A stretch of 64,000 nucleotides of DNA from Bacteroidota bacterium (GCA_023422635.1 JAFAGO010000051.1:1-64000), one strand, 5' to 3'; counted from the first letter of the stretch, positions 48,226 to 57,755 are shown. Made by a program: numbers and translations. Notes: a model not told the origin generated them from the sequence alone.

Positions 48226-51060
48226 CTACAAATCAATTTTTGCGTTATTCAAACGTAAGGAGTTTAGAATTACAGAAACCGAGCTAAAGCTCATTGCTGC
48301 TGCTGCAATCATCGGACTTAACAAAATTCCGAAGAAAGGATAAAGCAACCCGGCAGCAACAGGAATTCCTAAAGCATTGTAGATAAATGCAAAAAATAAA
48401 TTTTCTTTAATATTCCGCAAAAGTTTTTCGCTCAAGATTCGAGCTTTTGCAACGCCAATAATATCGCCTTTTACTAAAGTTATAGAAGAGCTTTCAATGG
48501 CGGCATCAGATCCTGTTCCCATTGAAATTCCTACGTTAGCTTGGGCAAGTGCGGGAGCATCGTTAATTCCATCACCCGTCATTGCTACAATTTTCCCTGA
48601 ATTTTGCAGTTTTTTAATTTCTTGCATTTTATCTTCAGGCAAGCAGTTGGCTTTGTAATGCTGTATGCCAAGTGCGTTTGCGACTGCTTTTGCGGTATGT
48701 TCGTTATCTCCCGTCATCATCATCACATCAATATTTTGTGATTTCAAAAAGGAAATTGCTTTTTTTGAGCTTTCTTTTATTTTGTCAGAAAAACTTAGAA
48801 ATCCTAAAACCTGACCATCTTTTGCGAGATAAGAAATGGTTTTTGCTTCATCTTGTTGTTTCACTACTTCTTGTTTCAAATCTTCAGGAACAGAAATTGA
48901 AAATTGATTCAGAAGCGCTTCGTTTCCTAACAGAACAACTTCGCCATTGATGTTTCCTTTAACGCCTTTTCCCGAAATATTTTCGAAATTATCAATTTTT
49001 TCTGCAGCAATATTCAATGTTTTGAATTTTTCCATAACTGCTGTGGAAAGTGGATGTTCGGAATTTTGATTGAGCGCTGCAGCCAGTTTTAAAATTTCAT
49101 TTGAATCGAAACCTTGAATATTTTTTATAGAGTCCAGACTTGGTTTTCCTTCTGTTAAAGTTCCCGTTTTATCGGTAATGAGCACGTTCACCTTTTCCAT
49201 TTCTTCTAAAGCTTCAGCATTTTTAATCAATACGCCACTTTTTGCACCTTTTCCAATTCCCACCATCATACTCATTGGCGTTGCCAATCCAAGAGCACAA
49301 GGGCAAGCGACAATTAATACGGCTACAGCGTTTACAAAGGCATACACCAATTTATTATCTCCACCGAAAATTGACCATAAAATAAAGGTAAGAATTGAAA
49401 TTCCGATAACGATGGGAACAAAAATCGCTGAAATTTTATCGGCCAATTTTTGTATTGGGGCGCGGCTTCGGCTGGCTTCGTTAACCATTTTTATAATTTG
49501 AGCAAGCAAAGTATCGTCGCCCACTTTTTCTGCTTTCATTTGGAAAGATCCGCTTCCGTTAATCGTTCCAGAGGTAACTTTATCATCTGTTTTTTTCTCC
49601 ACAGGAATGGGTTCCCCGCTAATCATACTTTCGTCGATACTGGAATTTCCTTCGATAATTTTTCCGTCTACCGGAACTTTTTCTCCAGGTTTAACTCGAA
49701 GCAAGTCGCCAACTTTTACTTCTGATAATGGAATTTTCTTTTCTGAATTTCCAGAAACCAAATTAGCCGTGTCTGGAGAAAGGTTGATAAGTTCTTCAAT
49801 TGCTTTTCCTGTTTTTTGATGGGCTTTAGCTTCTAACATTTGCCCCATAATTACCAAGGTGATGATTACGCAAACCGATTCAAAATACAAGGGCATTTTT
49901 CCATCGTGCATAAATTCGTGAGGAAGAATGGACGGATAAATTAAAGCGATTACGCTGAAAATAAAAGCTGCTGCAGAACCTAATGCGATTAGGGAGAACA
50001 TGTTGAGTCTCCACGTTTTGAAAGAAACCCAACCTCTTTTCATTAAAAACCATCCTGCATAAAAAATTACTGGAATTGAAAGGACTAGCTGAATCCAACC
50101 TTCCGTTGCTGCGGAAAATGGCCACTTAATCCACATTCCAAACATCGATAAAATAAATACAGGAAGCGTAAATGCAAAAGCAATCCAGAATTTTTTTCTT
50201 AGTATTTTGTAGGTGTCATCTTCTGCATTTTGAGAATCTTTGGTGATAATGGGGACTAAATCCATTCCACAGATGGGGCAGCTTCCAGCTTCATCTTTAA
50301 TAATTTCAGGATGCATTGGGCAAGTCCATTGTGTCGCTTTTTTCTTCTCTGGAATTTTAACCAAATCCATTCCGCATACGGGACAACCCACGTTGGAGTC
50401 GTACACTTTATCGCCTTCACAATACATTGGGCAATAGTATTTTCCCGCATTTTGATCTTGCACAGAATTTGAGTGCTTGTGTGAGTGATCATGATTGGTA
50501 TTCATGTTCATATTCATCATTGATGAATGCTGCCCATTTTCCGATTTGTGATTGTTTTCAACCTTCACCAAATGCATGTGACAAATCGGGCAATCGCCTG
50601 GTTCATTTTGGATGATTTCAGGATGCATCGGGCACGTGTATTGGTCGGCACTTGAAGTGGTTTTTTGTTTTTCCTTTTTCTCCTCAATCGGAACAAGATA
50701 CATGTTGCAAACCGGACATCTTTTTCCTTGTTCGAAGTAGACTTTATCGCCTTCACATTCCATCGGGCAATAGTATACTGAACTTGGTGAAATTCGATCT
50801 TGAGGTTTAATAAATTCCGTAGAAGTTTCCTTACCTTCTTCTGCCAACTGGTAATTTCCAGCGTGTTTCAAAGTTTCGTTGAGTGTAGAAAGTTCAACGT
50901 GTTGATCGGAATGAATGGTCGCCGTATGATTTTGCAAATTTACATCCGATTCTACTCCAGGAATTGAGTTAAGTGCAGCAGTAATTTTTTTCTGACAGCC
51001 TTCGCAACTCATGCCAAGAACTTTATATTTCATGTCCATAACTTCGTTTTTATTCAACAA
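48226..51060 (-). CDS. copA: copper-type heavy-metal P-type ATPase with four metal-binding repeats
   Basis: This P1B-type ATPase pumps Cu+ (probably) out of the cytoplasm. The 944-residue frame has an HMA domain (about 10-75, GMSCEGC). Four short heavy-metal-binding (HMBD) repeats follow between about 90 and 275: YYCPMECEGDKVYF, YTCPMHPEIIQNEPG, YYCPMYCEGDKVYD and WTCPMHPEIIKDEAG, each closed by CPxC. A His-rich linker (HDHSHKHS) separates the second and third. The ATPase core has CPCALGLATP in the membrane, DKTGTLTEGK, MTGDNEHTAKAVA and GDGINDAPALAQA. The start is uncertain: MDMKYK (51039) or MKYK (51033) are alternatives to 51060. The adjacent AraC/HMA gene upstream is the likely regulator. 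Confidence 0.93.
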   Translation of the reverse strand: MLNKNEVMDMKYKVLGMSCEGCQKKITAALNSIPGVESDVNLQNHTATIHSDQHVELSTLNETLKHAGNYQLAEEGKETSTEFIKPQDRISPSSVYYCPMECEGDKVYFEQGKRCPVCNMYLVPIEEKKEKQKTTSSADQYTCPMHPEIIQNEPGDCPICHMHLVKVENNHKSENGQHSSMMNMNMNTNHDHSHKHSNSVQDQNAGKYYCPMYCEGDKVYDSNVGCPVCGMDLVKIPEKKKATQWTCPMHPEIIKDEAGSCPICGMDLVPIITKDSQNAEDDTYKILRKKFWIAFAFTLPVFILSMFGMWIKWPFSAATEGWIQLVLSIPVIFYAGWFLMKRGWVSFKTWRLNMFSLIALGSAAAFIFSVIALIYPSILPHEFMHDGKMPLYFESVCVIITLVIMGQMLEAKAHQKTGKAIEELINLSPDTANLVSGNSEKKIPLSEVKVGDLLRVKPGEKVPVDGKIIEGNSSIDESMISGEPIPVEKKTDDKVTSGTINGSGSFQMKAEKVGDDTLLAQIIKMVNEASRSRAPIQKLADKISAIFVPIVIGISILTFILWSIFGGDNKLVYAFVNAVAVLIVACPCALGLATPMSMMVGIGKGAKSGVLIKNAEALEEMEKVNVLITDKTGTLTEGKPSLDSIKNIQGFDSNEILKLAAALNQNSEHPLSTAVMEKFKTLNIAAEKIDNFENISGKGVKGNINGEVVLLGNEALLNQFSISVPEDLKQEVVKQQDEAKTISYLAKDGQVLGFLSFSDKIKESSKKAISFLKSQNIDVMMMTGDNEHTAKAVANALGIQHYKANCLPEDKMQEIKKLQNSGKIVAMTGDGINDAPALAQANVGISMGTGSDAAIESSSITLVKGDIIGVAKARILSEKLLRNIKENLFFAFIYNALGIPVAAGLLYPFFGILLSPMIAAAAMSFSSVSVILNSLRLNNAKIDL

Positions 51061-51126
51061 AATTCGGGATTGAAACGGAAATGCTGTTACAAATTGATGG
51101 AAAAGTGTTATGAATTTTGGATTGAT

Positions 51127-51687
51127 TTAGATTTCATCCAAAGATTTTCGGTGTTTGTTTTTTAATTTTGAAAATTCCGAAGGGGAAAATCCTGTCATTT
51201 TTCGAAATTGACTGGATAAATGTTGTACACTTTTATAACCTAACATTACGGAGATTTCGGTAAGTGTATATTCTTGATAGGCGAGGAGTTCTTTTACTTT
51301 TTCGATTTTCTGAAGAATGAAGAACTGCTCCAAAGTTATATTTTCGTGTTGTGAAAATAATTTTGAAATTGCACTGTATTCTCGATGAAGTTGATTTGAA
51401 ATAAATTCGGAGAGTTTGAAATCTTCTTCTATTGATAATTGTGCAATTTGATCAATAATTGCAGTTTTTATTTTTTCAATTATCTTTTGACTTTGATCTT
51501 CAAGAATTTCAAATCCTGAATGTTGAAGTTGAGTGTGTACAATGTTCCATTTTTCATCTTCAATACCTCCATCAATTTCTACTTCGCCCAATTGTACTGA
51601 TTTTGGGTGAATTTGTTCCTGTTCAAAAATGTGCTTAACCGCTGCAATACAGCGGTTGCACACCATATTTTTTATATAAATGATCAT
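51127..51687 (-). CDS. AraC-family regulator with N-terminal HMA-like metal-binding domain
   Basis: This 186-residue protein begins with an HMA-like ferredoxin fold (about 1-75) whose CxxC metal motif reads NMVCNRCIAAVKHIF. It ends with an AraC-type double helix-turn-helix (about 90-180, LTEISVMLGYKSVQHLSSQF and RKMTGFSPSEF). Direct metal sensing through the CxxC is likely, with copA 66 bp downstream the obvious target. Its ATG overlaps the stop of the upstream thioesterase by 4 bp, so the two are translated from one message. Confidence 0.88.
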   Translation of the reverse strand: MIIYIKNMVCNRCIAAVKHIFEQEQIHPKSVQLGEVEIDGGIEDEKWNIVHTQLQHSGFEILEDQSQKIIEKIKTAIIDQIAQLSIEEDFKLSEFISNQLHREYSAISKLFSQHENITLEQFFILQKIEKVKELLAYQEYTLTEISVMLGYKSVQHLSSQFRKMTGFSPSEFSKLKNKHRKSLDEI

Positions 51688-52094
51688 TCGTTGTACTTTT
51701 CCTTCATTTCTTGAAGGCGGTCTTTTACATATTCCACTTTGGTTTTACCGTGTGGTTTTGGCTTACCATGCTCGTCTAATGCTACAAAAACAATTCGATC
51801 AATTGTAATAATGGTTTGTCGCGTCATTTTATTACGCACTTCGCAATTGAGGGTAATGGAGGTTCTACCGAAGTCTGTAGCTTCAATTCCTATTTCGATA
51901 ATATCTCCTTGATGTGCGGAACTTACGAAGTTGATTTCAGAAATATATTTGGTGACCGTTCTTGTGTTTTCGAGTTGAATAATGGCATAAAGTGCAGCTT
52001 CTTCGTCAATCCATTGTAAAAGTCGACCTCCAAAAAGAGAGTGGTTGGCGTTCAAATCTTCTGGCTTAATCCATTTTCTTGTGTGATAATTCAT
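51684..52094 (-). CDS. acyl-CoA thioesterase (hotdog fold)
   Basis: This 136-residue single-hotdog protein contains NANHSLFGGRLLQWIDEEAALY, of which LFGGRLLQWIDEEA is the family hallmark, plus INFVSSAHQGDIIEIG and FGRTSITLNCEV. It resembles the thioesterase at 20735-21124 in fold and size but differs in sequence. It is coupled to the AraC/HMA regulator by a 4-bp ATGA overlap, an unusual pairing with copper genes. It may provide the promoter for the group. Confidence 0.88.
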   Translation of the reverse strand: MNYHTRKWIKPEDLNANHSLFGGRLLQWIDEEAALYAIIQLENTRTVTKYISEINFVSSAHQGDIIEIGIEATDFGRTSITLNCEVRNKMTRQTIITIDRIVFVALDEHGKPKPHGKTKVEYVKDRLQEMKEKYNE

Positions 52095-52219
52095 AATTAT
52101 TCTTTTGCATTAATCTTGTGCAAAGATAAGGCAAAACTGAAAGATAGATGGATACTACGAGATTGAAAGTGTCGATAACGCTTTTAGACCGTGAAAAAAA
52201 GTTTGAATTTTGAAATTAA

Positions 52220-53653
52220 TTATTTGATAATTAATTTTTCAGAAACTCTTTGACCTTCCGATTGATATACCAAAATGTAAGTTCCAGGTGCAAGTTTAGT
52301 TGAAATGCTATTTTTACCTTTGTTTGCAATTCCGCTTGAAACCAATCTACCCGAAAGATCTGTAATAATATAATTTCCTGATTTTTCGGTATCTAATTCA
52401 AAATTTCCATTGCTAGGATTTGGATAAATTTTAGATTTTAAAAGTGTAGTGTCTGCTACAGCTAAAGGTGCTGCGCAAAGATATGGTTTGTAGGTAATTG
52501 TGCCTTGGGTTTGACTTCCAATGACTTCTTCAACCATTGCATCTGTAGAAAGTTCGTCTTCTCTCCAACAATTTCCTTGTGCGGATATGGGTAACGTTGT
52601 ATTGTTATATAATGCAACAATATTCCCGTTGTTTCCATTATTTTTAAATATATTATTTCCAGGGTCTGTTTCTGTTCCTAGGTTTACAGTACCGTTACTT
52701 ATTACTGTAATTCCCCAAAGATTTCCACGAATTTGATTGTTTCTGATAATTACATTTTGTGCAGAATATACAGAAATTCCACTACCTCCATTATTTGGAT
52801 TGGTTTCTGTATCATTGTTTTCAAAAATGTTGTTTTTTACAATTCCAGTGGCATTTGCACCAATGGTAGTAAAACCATATCGATTGTCTTTTACGGTGTT
52901 TCCTTCAATTCTAAATTTTGTTGGTCCACCTGTAAGCATAGACACTCCAATACCTCCAACACGGGTTAAACTTCTATTACCAATCACTGTATTGTTTAGC
53001 ACTTTTACAGAATCAGAAATTGCCATTCCGATATTAATTTGTGGAGAATTTGCATTATCGGTATTGTTGCCGTATAAATAATTATTTTCTATAGTAATAG
53101 ATGATCCAGAAGATACGCCAGTTGCAATTCCGGCTTTAGAATTTTCTAAAAATTGTGAATTTCTAACTACAGGATTTCCACTAAAAAAGCTTAACGCTCC
53201 ACTGCTTGATACGCCTCCAATATTTTTATAAAGGATGCAATTATCCATCAAAAATGAATCGGTAAGTACACGAACTCCTCCTCCGTATTCTATTTTGGTA
53301 TTTTTCATTTCGGCAACAGAACCTGTTTCAAAACGTATTCCTTTAAAAGGTGCTTCAGTGTTTGTTGCGGTAATTAGCAAATTGGATGTTGTTGTAGAAT
53401 ATACTCCATAAATATAGATGGCTTTGTCTGCATCTACTTTTATAGTTGCATTTTCATCCATCAAAAGAGTATCTCCAAACTGGATTGTAATATCTTGTGT
53501 CATGTGATATTCTGAAGCATTTTTTATCAAAACACTTGGAGCAGCTTCAGATAATGAACTTAATGTATATATAGTTCCATTACCAGGAGATGTAAATTGT
53601 GCATACGTAAAATATCCAACAGTAGTTAGAAAGAGAAGGGCAAATTTCTTCAT
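52220..53653 (-). CDS. secreted beta-helix protein with type IX secretion tail
   Basis: This 477-residue exported protein has a signal peptide (to about YAQF19) and a right-handed parallel beta-helix (about 60-395) with recurring N-N-x-hydrophobic rungs, such as ITIENNYLYGNNTDN, VLNNTVIGNRSL and VIIRNNQIRGNLWG. A C-terminal type IX sorting domain ends it (about 405-477, KSKIYPNPSNGNFEL to APGTYILVY and SEKLIIK). It should be exported by SecYEG, then T9SS, and attached or released at the surface. Polysaccharide binding is possible; no catalytic residues could be picked. Confidence 0.9.
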   Translation of the reverse strand: MKKFALLFLTTVGYFTYAQFTSPGNGTIYTLSSLSEAAPSVLIKNASEYHMTQDITIQFGDTLLMDENATIKVDADKAIYIYGVYSTTTSNLLITATNTEAPFKGIRFETGSVAEMKNTKIEYGGGVRVLTDSFLMDNCILYKNIGGVSSSGALSFFSGNPVVRNSQFLENSKAGIATGVSSGSSITIENNYLYGNNTDNANSPQINIGMAISDSVKVLNNTVIGNRSLTRVGGIGVSMLTGGPTKFRIEGNTVKDNRYGFTTIGANATGIVKNNIFENNDTETNPNNGGSGISVYSAQNVIIRNNQIRGNLWGITVISNGTVNLGTETDPGNNIFKNNGNNGNIVALYNNTTLPISAQGNCWREDELSTDAMVEEVIGSQTQGTITYKPYLCAAPLAVADTTLLKSKIYPNPSNGNFELDTEKSGNYIITDLSGRLVSSGIANKGKNSISTKLAPGTYILVYQSEGQRVSEKLIIK

Positions 53654-53812
53654 AATTTTTTACTTCAAAGTTAAAAAATTATGATTCATTAATGTAATGC
53701 AAGATTAGAAAAAGGCAATTCTAAAATCATTCATAAAAAAAAACATGTCAAAAAAACATGTCAAAAAAACAATTCAAAACTTATATAAAAATAGTAATCG
53801 TAAATACTGATT

Positions 53813-54304
53813 CTAGCTGTTTTTTTTCTTTTTGTCTTTTTTCTTCTTTTTGTCTTTCTCTTTTTTGGGTTTTTTAATTTCGGTGATCTCTTCTATAAAT
53901 TCAGCGATATCGCTTTCTTTTTTGGGTTCTTCTTGCACTGGAATCACCATAGCTTTTACTTCGAAGAATTGTGAAAGTTCACTTGCTTGCAAAAGATTTT
54001 CCGAAAGAAGCGATTTTATAAGTTCTGGCGCCGATTGATTATAATATGAATTGATGAAATTCCGAAGTAAAAAATTTCGATAACTTTCCATCGGCAATGC
54101 AACGCTGTATTTGAAAATTCGGCCTTCTTTTTCAGTTTTCAGAAACTTTTTCTCTACTAAAATTTTCAGATAGGTGGAAATGGTATTTTGATGAGGTTTT
54201 GGCTCAGGGTGATGTTCCATCGCATCTTTTAGATAGAAAGTATCTAATTTCCAAAAAAGTTGCATCAGCTGTTCTTCTGCAGGTGTAAGATGACTGATTT
54301 CCAT
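53813..54304 (-). CDS. BlaI/MecI/CopY-family regulator with lysine-rich tail
   Basis: This 163-residue protein has an N-terminal winged helix typical of BlaI (about 1-75, LTPAEEQLMQLFWKLDTFYL, HQNTISTYLKILVEKKFL). A degenerate dimerisation part and a C-terminal tail follow (about 140-163) made almost only of Lys, Glu and Asp. No M56 peptidase gene is adjacent, unlike the BlaI at 57787. The tail could add nonspecific DNA affinity. It is probably an orphan regulator. Confidence 0.82.
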   Translation of the reverse strand: MEISHLTPAEEQLMQLFWKLDTFYLKDAMEHHPEPKPHQNTISTYLKILVEKKFLKTEKEGRIFKYSVALPMESYRNFLLRNFINSYYNQSAPELIKSLLSENLLQASELSQFFEVKAMVIPVQEEPKKESDIAEFIEEITEIKKPKKEKDKKKKKDKKKKNS

Positions 54305-54348
54305 AAACGTTTAATTTTGAATTAAGTTTTTAACCGATTATTTTTCGA

Positions 54349-54957
54349 TTAAGCTTGATAATGGGAACTAATATAAACAAAAATGTAGACAATAGAAACC
54401 AAAATTGCGATTAAACCACCGGAAATCACCTCTTTTGTTGTGTGGCGTTTCAAAATTACACGAGTAATTCCAATCAAAATAGATAGCAAAAACCAAATGA
54501 AACCGAGCCACGGATTTTGTACAAAAAATAATGCTGCTACAAAAATATTGAACGAAGTATGCATTGAACTTTTGATGAAATAATTGCTGAATTGCATCGC
54601 CAAAAGCAAAATACCAATAAATAAAATTCGCAAATCGACAACATCGTGAAGAAAGTAATTAACCGCCAAATAACCCCCCAATAATGCTGCTATAAAAAAG
54701 TATAAACTCTTGCGTTGATGTCTATTAGAAACATCCATATTGGTATAATTTCCCTTTTTAACATTCACAAAAATCCAAATTATAATCGGAACTAATAAGA
54801 GAAGAATAAGCTCTAAAAAATTTTGAAGTCCTTTTTTTAATGTGAAATTCGTAACGTTGTAGTATACCAAATAGAGAAATAACGAAGTTAGAGGATTAAA
54901 AAAATTCGAAATGAATTTTGAAACGCCAATTAATACTGTATTTTCTTTTGAAGCCAT
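54349..54957 (-). CDS. PAP2-like membrane phosphatase
   Basis: This 202-residue protein from MASKEN has five or six membrane helices. Partial PAP2 phosphatase motifs are visible: SSMHTSFN in place of PSGH, and RVILKRHTTKEVISGG in place of SRxxxxxHxxxD, with Glu for Asp. The first KxxxxxxRP motif is weak (SNRHQRKS). Lipid-phosphate or undecaprenyl-pyrophosphate hydrolysis is possible, but the altered motifs leave activity open. A start 18 bp upstream (54975) is also in frame. Confidence 0.72.
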   Translation of the reverse strand: MASKENTVLIGVSKFISNFFNPLTSLFLYLVYYNVTNFTLKKGLQNFLELILLLLVPIIIWIFVNVKKGNYTNMDVSNRHQRKSLYFFIAALLGGYLAVNYFLHDVVDLRILFIGILLLAMQFSNYFIKSSMHTSFNIFVAALFFVQNPWLGFIWFLLSILIGITRVILKRHTTKEVISGGLIAILVSIVYIFVYISSHYQA

Positions 54958-55017
54958 ATTGTGAATGTGAAACAAAAATAGGCTTTTTAAGCTTTAGTTT
55001 TTGGCTAAAGTTCACCT

Positions 55018-55866
55018 CTATTTTTCAACGTAAATAATTCTGTCGTTTCCAGAAATATCTTTTAAAAGACTTGAATGTGTAAAATTTTGGTAAAGGTTAA
55101 GCGTTTCAATTCCCAACTTTTGATTAATTTCTAAATAAATCATTCCGTCTTCGGAGAGATGATTTTCGGCAAATTGTGCAATTCGTCGGTAAAAAATCAA
55201 GGCATCGGGAATCGGCGAAAATAATGCAATAATGGGTTCGAAATTTTTAACTGAATTTTCAATGTCTGGCGCTTCGTTTCGTCCAATATACGGTGGATTC
55301 GAAATAATTACATCGAACTTTCCTTCAGGAAATTCCGTTAGAAAATCCATTTTTCGAAAATCAATTTTTACATTGTGTAATCGTGCATTTTCCTTTGCTA
55401 TTTCCAAAGCTGCAGAAGAAATATCAACTGCTGAAATCTCAGCTTTTGGAAAATGCTTTTTTAAAATAATGGGAATAATTCCACTTCCTGTGCCAATGTC
55501 TACAATTTTTAATTGTGAATTTTCGCTTGCTCTTTTGGAGATTTTCTCAATTGCCAGCTCCAAAAGTTCTTCGGTTTCCGGGCGCGGAATTAAAACTTTC
55601 GAATCCACTTTAAAAACAGAACCAAAAAATTCGGCTTCGCCTAAAATGTGCTGATACGGTTTTCCGGAATTGAGTTCATTAATGAAATGAAGACCTTTAT
55701 TGATGAGTTCTTCATCAATTTTTTCATTTTTTTTTAAAACCAACTCATGTCTGTTTATTCCTAAATATTTCTGAAAAAATATTTGGTAGAGCTGAATTTT
55801 TTCTTCTAACTCATACGTGGAAAGTTGCTGAACAAATCGATCTCTTAAATTTTGAATTGAATCCAT
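55018..55866 (-). CDS. prmC: release factor glutamine N5-methyltransferase
   Basis: PrmC methylates the Gln of the GGQ motif in peptide-chain release factors. This is 282 residues with the helical N-terminal domain (about 1-85) and the SAM-binding IVDIGTGSGIIPI. The catalytic DVIISNPPYIGRNE (NPPY) is present. Its ATG overlaps the yaaA stop by one base (TAATG), so the two are co-translated. Confidence 0.95.
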   Translation of the reverse strand: MDSIQNLRDRFVQQLSTYELEEKIQLYQIFFQKYLGINRHELVLKKNEKIDEELINKGLHFINELNSGKPYQHILGEAEFFGSVFKVDSKVLIPRPETEELLELAIEKISKRASENSQLKIVDIGTGSGIIPIILKKHFPKAEISAVDISSAALEIAKENARLHNVKIDFRKMDFLTEFPEGKFDVIISNPPYIGRNEAPDIENSVKNFEPIIALFSPIPDALIFYRRIAQFAENHLSEDGMIYLEINQKLGIETLNLYQNFTHSSLLKDISGNDRIIYVEK

Positions 55867-56624
55867 TATCTTGTGAAAACCAATTTGGTATCGGTACTTT
55901 TTTCTTCATCAATAAGGTAACCATCTACATTAAAAGCTTTTACCTCGTTTATATTTTTAACTTGATTTTCAGCACAAAAACGAACCATAAGTCCTCGTGC
56001 ATGTTTGGTGTATACCACAATTGTTTTTGGTTTTCCTGATTTCATTTCGTAAAAATCGAAATCGATTACCGGTGCTTTGAGTTTCTTACGATCAAACACT
56101 TTAAAATATTCATTACTCGCAAGATTTAAAATGACATCTTTGGATTTGAGTTCGGAATTGAGTTGGTCAGTAAGCTTTTCTCTCCAAAAACTGTATAAAT
56201 TTTTGTAGGTTGCAAATTCGAAATTTCTTCCCATTTCCAAGCGATACAGCATAATTTTATCGGATGGTTTTAACAATCCGTACAATCCAGAAATAATTCT
56301 GTAATTCTTCTGCAAATATTCTAACGCTGGTTTTTCTAACGTTTTGGCATCCAATCCGCGATATACTTCACCAACGAAAGCAAAAAGTGCTGCGGATGAT
56401 TCCTTTGGTTTTGGATTGGAATTCCAATTTTGGTTTCGCTGCCAATTTTCATCGGCGAGTTTTGGAGAAATTTCCATCAAATCTTGAAGGAATTTTGGCG
56501 ATTTTTCTTTTAAAAAGGATTGAATAAACTCGGAATCTTCAATAAACTTCGGAGTGGAACTTCTCAATGCAGGAGAAGCGTTTTCAATGTTCATTAATTT
56601 AGCAGGTGAAGTAACAATTTTCAT
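55866..56624 (-). CDS. yaaA: YaaA-family peroxide stress protein
   Basis: YaaA binds DNA and limits intracellular iron during hydrogen peroxide stress in E. coli. The 252-residue protein has the family motifs KIVTSPAKLMN, FVGEVYRGLDAKTL, ISGLYGLLKPSDKIMLYRLE and VVYTKHARGLMVRF. It is central in the tsaC-yaaA-prmC run. Confidence 0.93.
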   Translation of the reverse strand: MKIVTSPAKLMNIENASPALRSSTPKFIEDSEFIQSFLKEKSPKFLQDLMEISPKLADENWQRNQNWNSNPKPKESSAALFAFVGEVYRGLDAKTLEKPALEYLQKNYRIISGLYGLLKPSDKIMLYRLEMGRNFEFATYKNLYSFWREKLTDQLNSELKSKDVILNLASNEYFKVFDRKKLKAPVIDFDFYEMKSGKPKTIVVYTKHARGLMVRFCAENQVKNINEVKAFNVDGYLIDEEKSTDTKLVFTR

Positions 56625-56667
56625 GCGTTCGGAAAATGATGAATTTAAAATGAGTGTTAGAAGAAAT

Positions 56668-57279
56668 TTAAAGAATTCCTTTTCCTTGCCGAATAATTTC
56701 TGGCTCTCCAGAAGTTAGGTCGACAATCGTGGAAGCCACATTATCTCCGTAGCCGGAATCGATTACCAAATCTACCAAATGATCATATTTTTCTGCAATA
56801 AGTTCCGGATCGGTGGAATATTCCAATATCTCATCATCATCTTTAATAGAAGTTGAAGCAATGGGGTGACCTAATTTTTCAACAATAAGTTGTGGAATAG
56901 GGTGGTCGGGAACACGAATTCCGATTTCTTTGTGACCTTTGTAGGCCAAAGGCAAGCTTTTGTTTGCTTCCAGGATGAAAGTAAACGGACCAGGAATATG
57001 GCTTTTCAAGAATCGAAACGCCGAAGTTTCAATAGGTTTTGTAAATCCTGAAAGATGACTTAAGTCGTTGCAAATAATGGAGAATTTGGATTTCGGAAGT
57101 TTAACTTTCTTCAATTGAGCCAATTTTTCCATTGCTTTAATATCAAAAATATTGCAGCCCAATGCGTAAACCGTATCGGATGGGTAAATAATTAAACCAC
57201 CGTTGTTAAGCGTTTTAACAACTTCATTTATAAGGTTTTCTTGTGGATTTTCCGGATAAATTTTCAGAATCTTTGCCAT
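56668..57279 (-). CDS. tsaC: L-threonylcarbamoyladenylate synthase (Sua5/TsaC)
   Basis: This enzyme makes threonylcarbamoyl-AMP for the universal t6A37 tRNA modification. The 203-residue protein is the short TsaC/YwlC form. Motifs are GGLIIYPSDTVYALGCNIF, KLPKSKFSIICNDL, IPGPFTFILEANKSLP and GHPIASTSIK. It is first in the run with yaaA (43-bp gap) and prmC, and follows the initiator tRNA gene on the same strand. Confidence 0.94.
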   Translation of the reverse strand: MAKILKIYPENPQENLINEVVKTLNNGGLIIYPSDTVYALGCNIFDIKAMEKLAQLKKVKLPKSKFSIICNDLSHLSGFTKPIETSAFRFLKSHIPGPFTFILEANKSLPLAYKGHKEIGIRVPDHPIPQLIVEKLGHPIASTSIKDDDEILEYSTDPELIAEKYDHLVDLVIDSGYGDNVASTIVDLTSGEPEIIRQGKGIL

Positions 57280-57337
57280 AGCACAAAGGTACTTAAAAAT
57301 TATTCACCAAAAATTGATGGTAAGAATGAAAAAAAAG

Positions 57338-57365
57338 AAAGAGAACCAAAATTTTGATTCTCTTT
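57338..57365 (-). terminator. tRNA-fMet terminator
   Basis: AAAGAGAA and TTCTCTTT with inner CAAAA/TTTTG arms form a 13- to 14-bp stem. On the minus strand it is followed by CTTTTTTTT. Confidence 0.85.
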
Positions 57366-57369
57366 GTAG

Positions 57370-57442
<73 letters not shown>

Positions 57443-57703
57443 ATTTGTTGATGCAAATATACGGCGATTTTCTTTACCTCCAAATTTAATTGTAAAAATA
57501 TTTGTAATCGTATTGTAAAGTTCTGAATTCCAAAGGAATATTTTTGAAGTTTTTTTTGCTTGTTATTTGGCTTTTAAAAGTCTGTTTTACTCGATTCTTC
57601 AGTGAAAAGCGAAGTTCTTGAGCGTTTTTATTCTTAAATTAAAATTTAATGTATTGATAATGAATTAATTGTATTGTTTTCTATTTTATCACTAAAAAAA
57701 TAG

Positions 57704-57733
57704 TTGTACAATTGAAAATAAATCCTACATTTG
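57704..57733 (+). promoter_or_regulatory. promoter of the BlaI-M56-GLPGLI operon
   Basis: TTG at 57704-57706 and TACATTTG at 57726-57733 are separated by exactly 19 bp, the preferred Bacteroidota -33/-7 spacing. It is the best promoter in the window. Confidence 0.85.
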
Positions 57734-57755
57734 TATCACTAAGTTTTTAGTGATA
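57734..57755. promoter_or_regulatory. BlaI-type operator
   Basis: TATCACTAA and TTAGTGATA are perfect 9-bp arms around GTTT, placed directly over the expected transcription start. A single half-site TATCACTAA recurs at 57687-57695, just upstream of the -33 element. Autorepression by the BlaI-like product is likely. The remaining part of 57443-57686 holds nothing recognisable. Confidence 0.85.

Noticed and set aside
53743..53768. Two tandem copies of a 13-nt unit ACATGTCAAAAAA
   Set aside because: There are only two copies, in an AT-rich gap beside a terminator-like stretch, with no sign of function.
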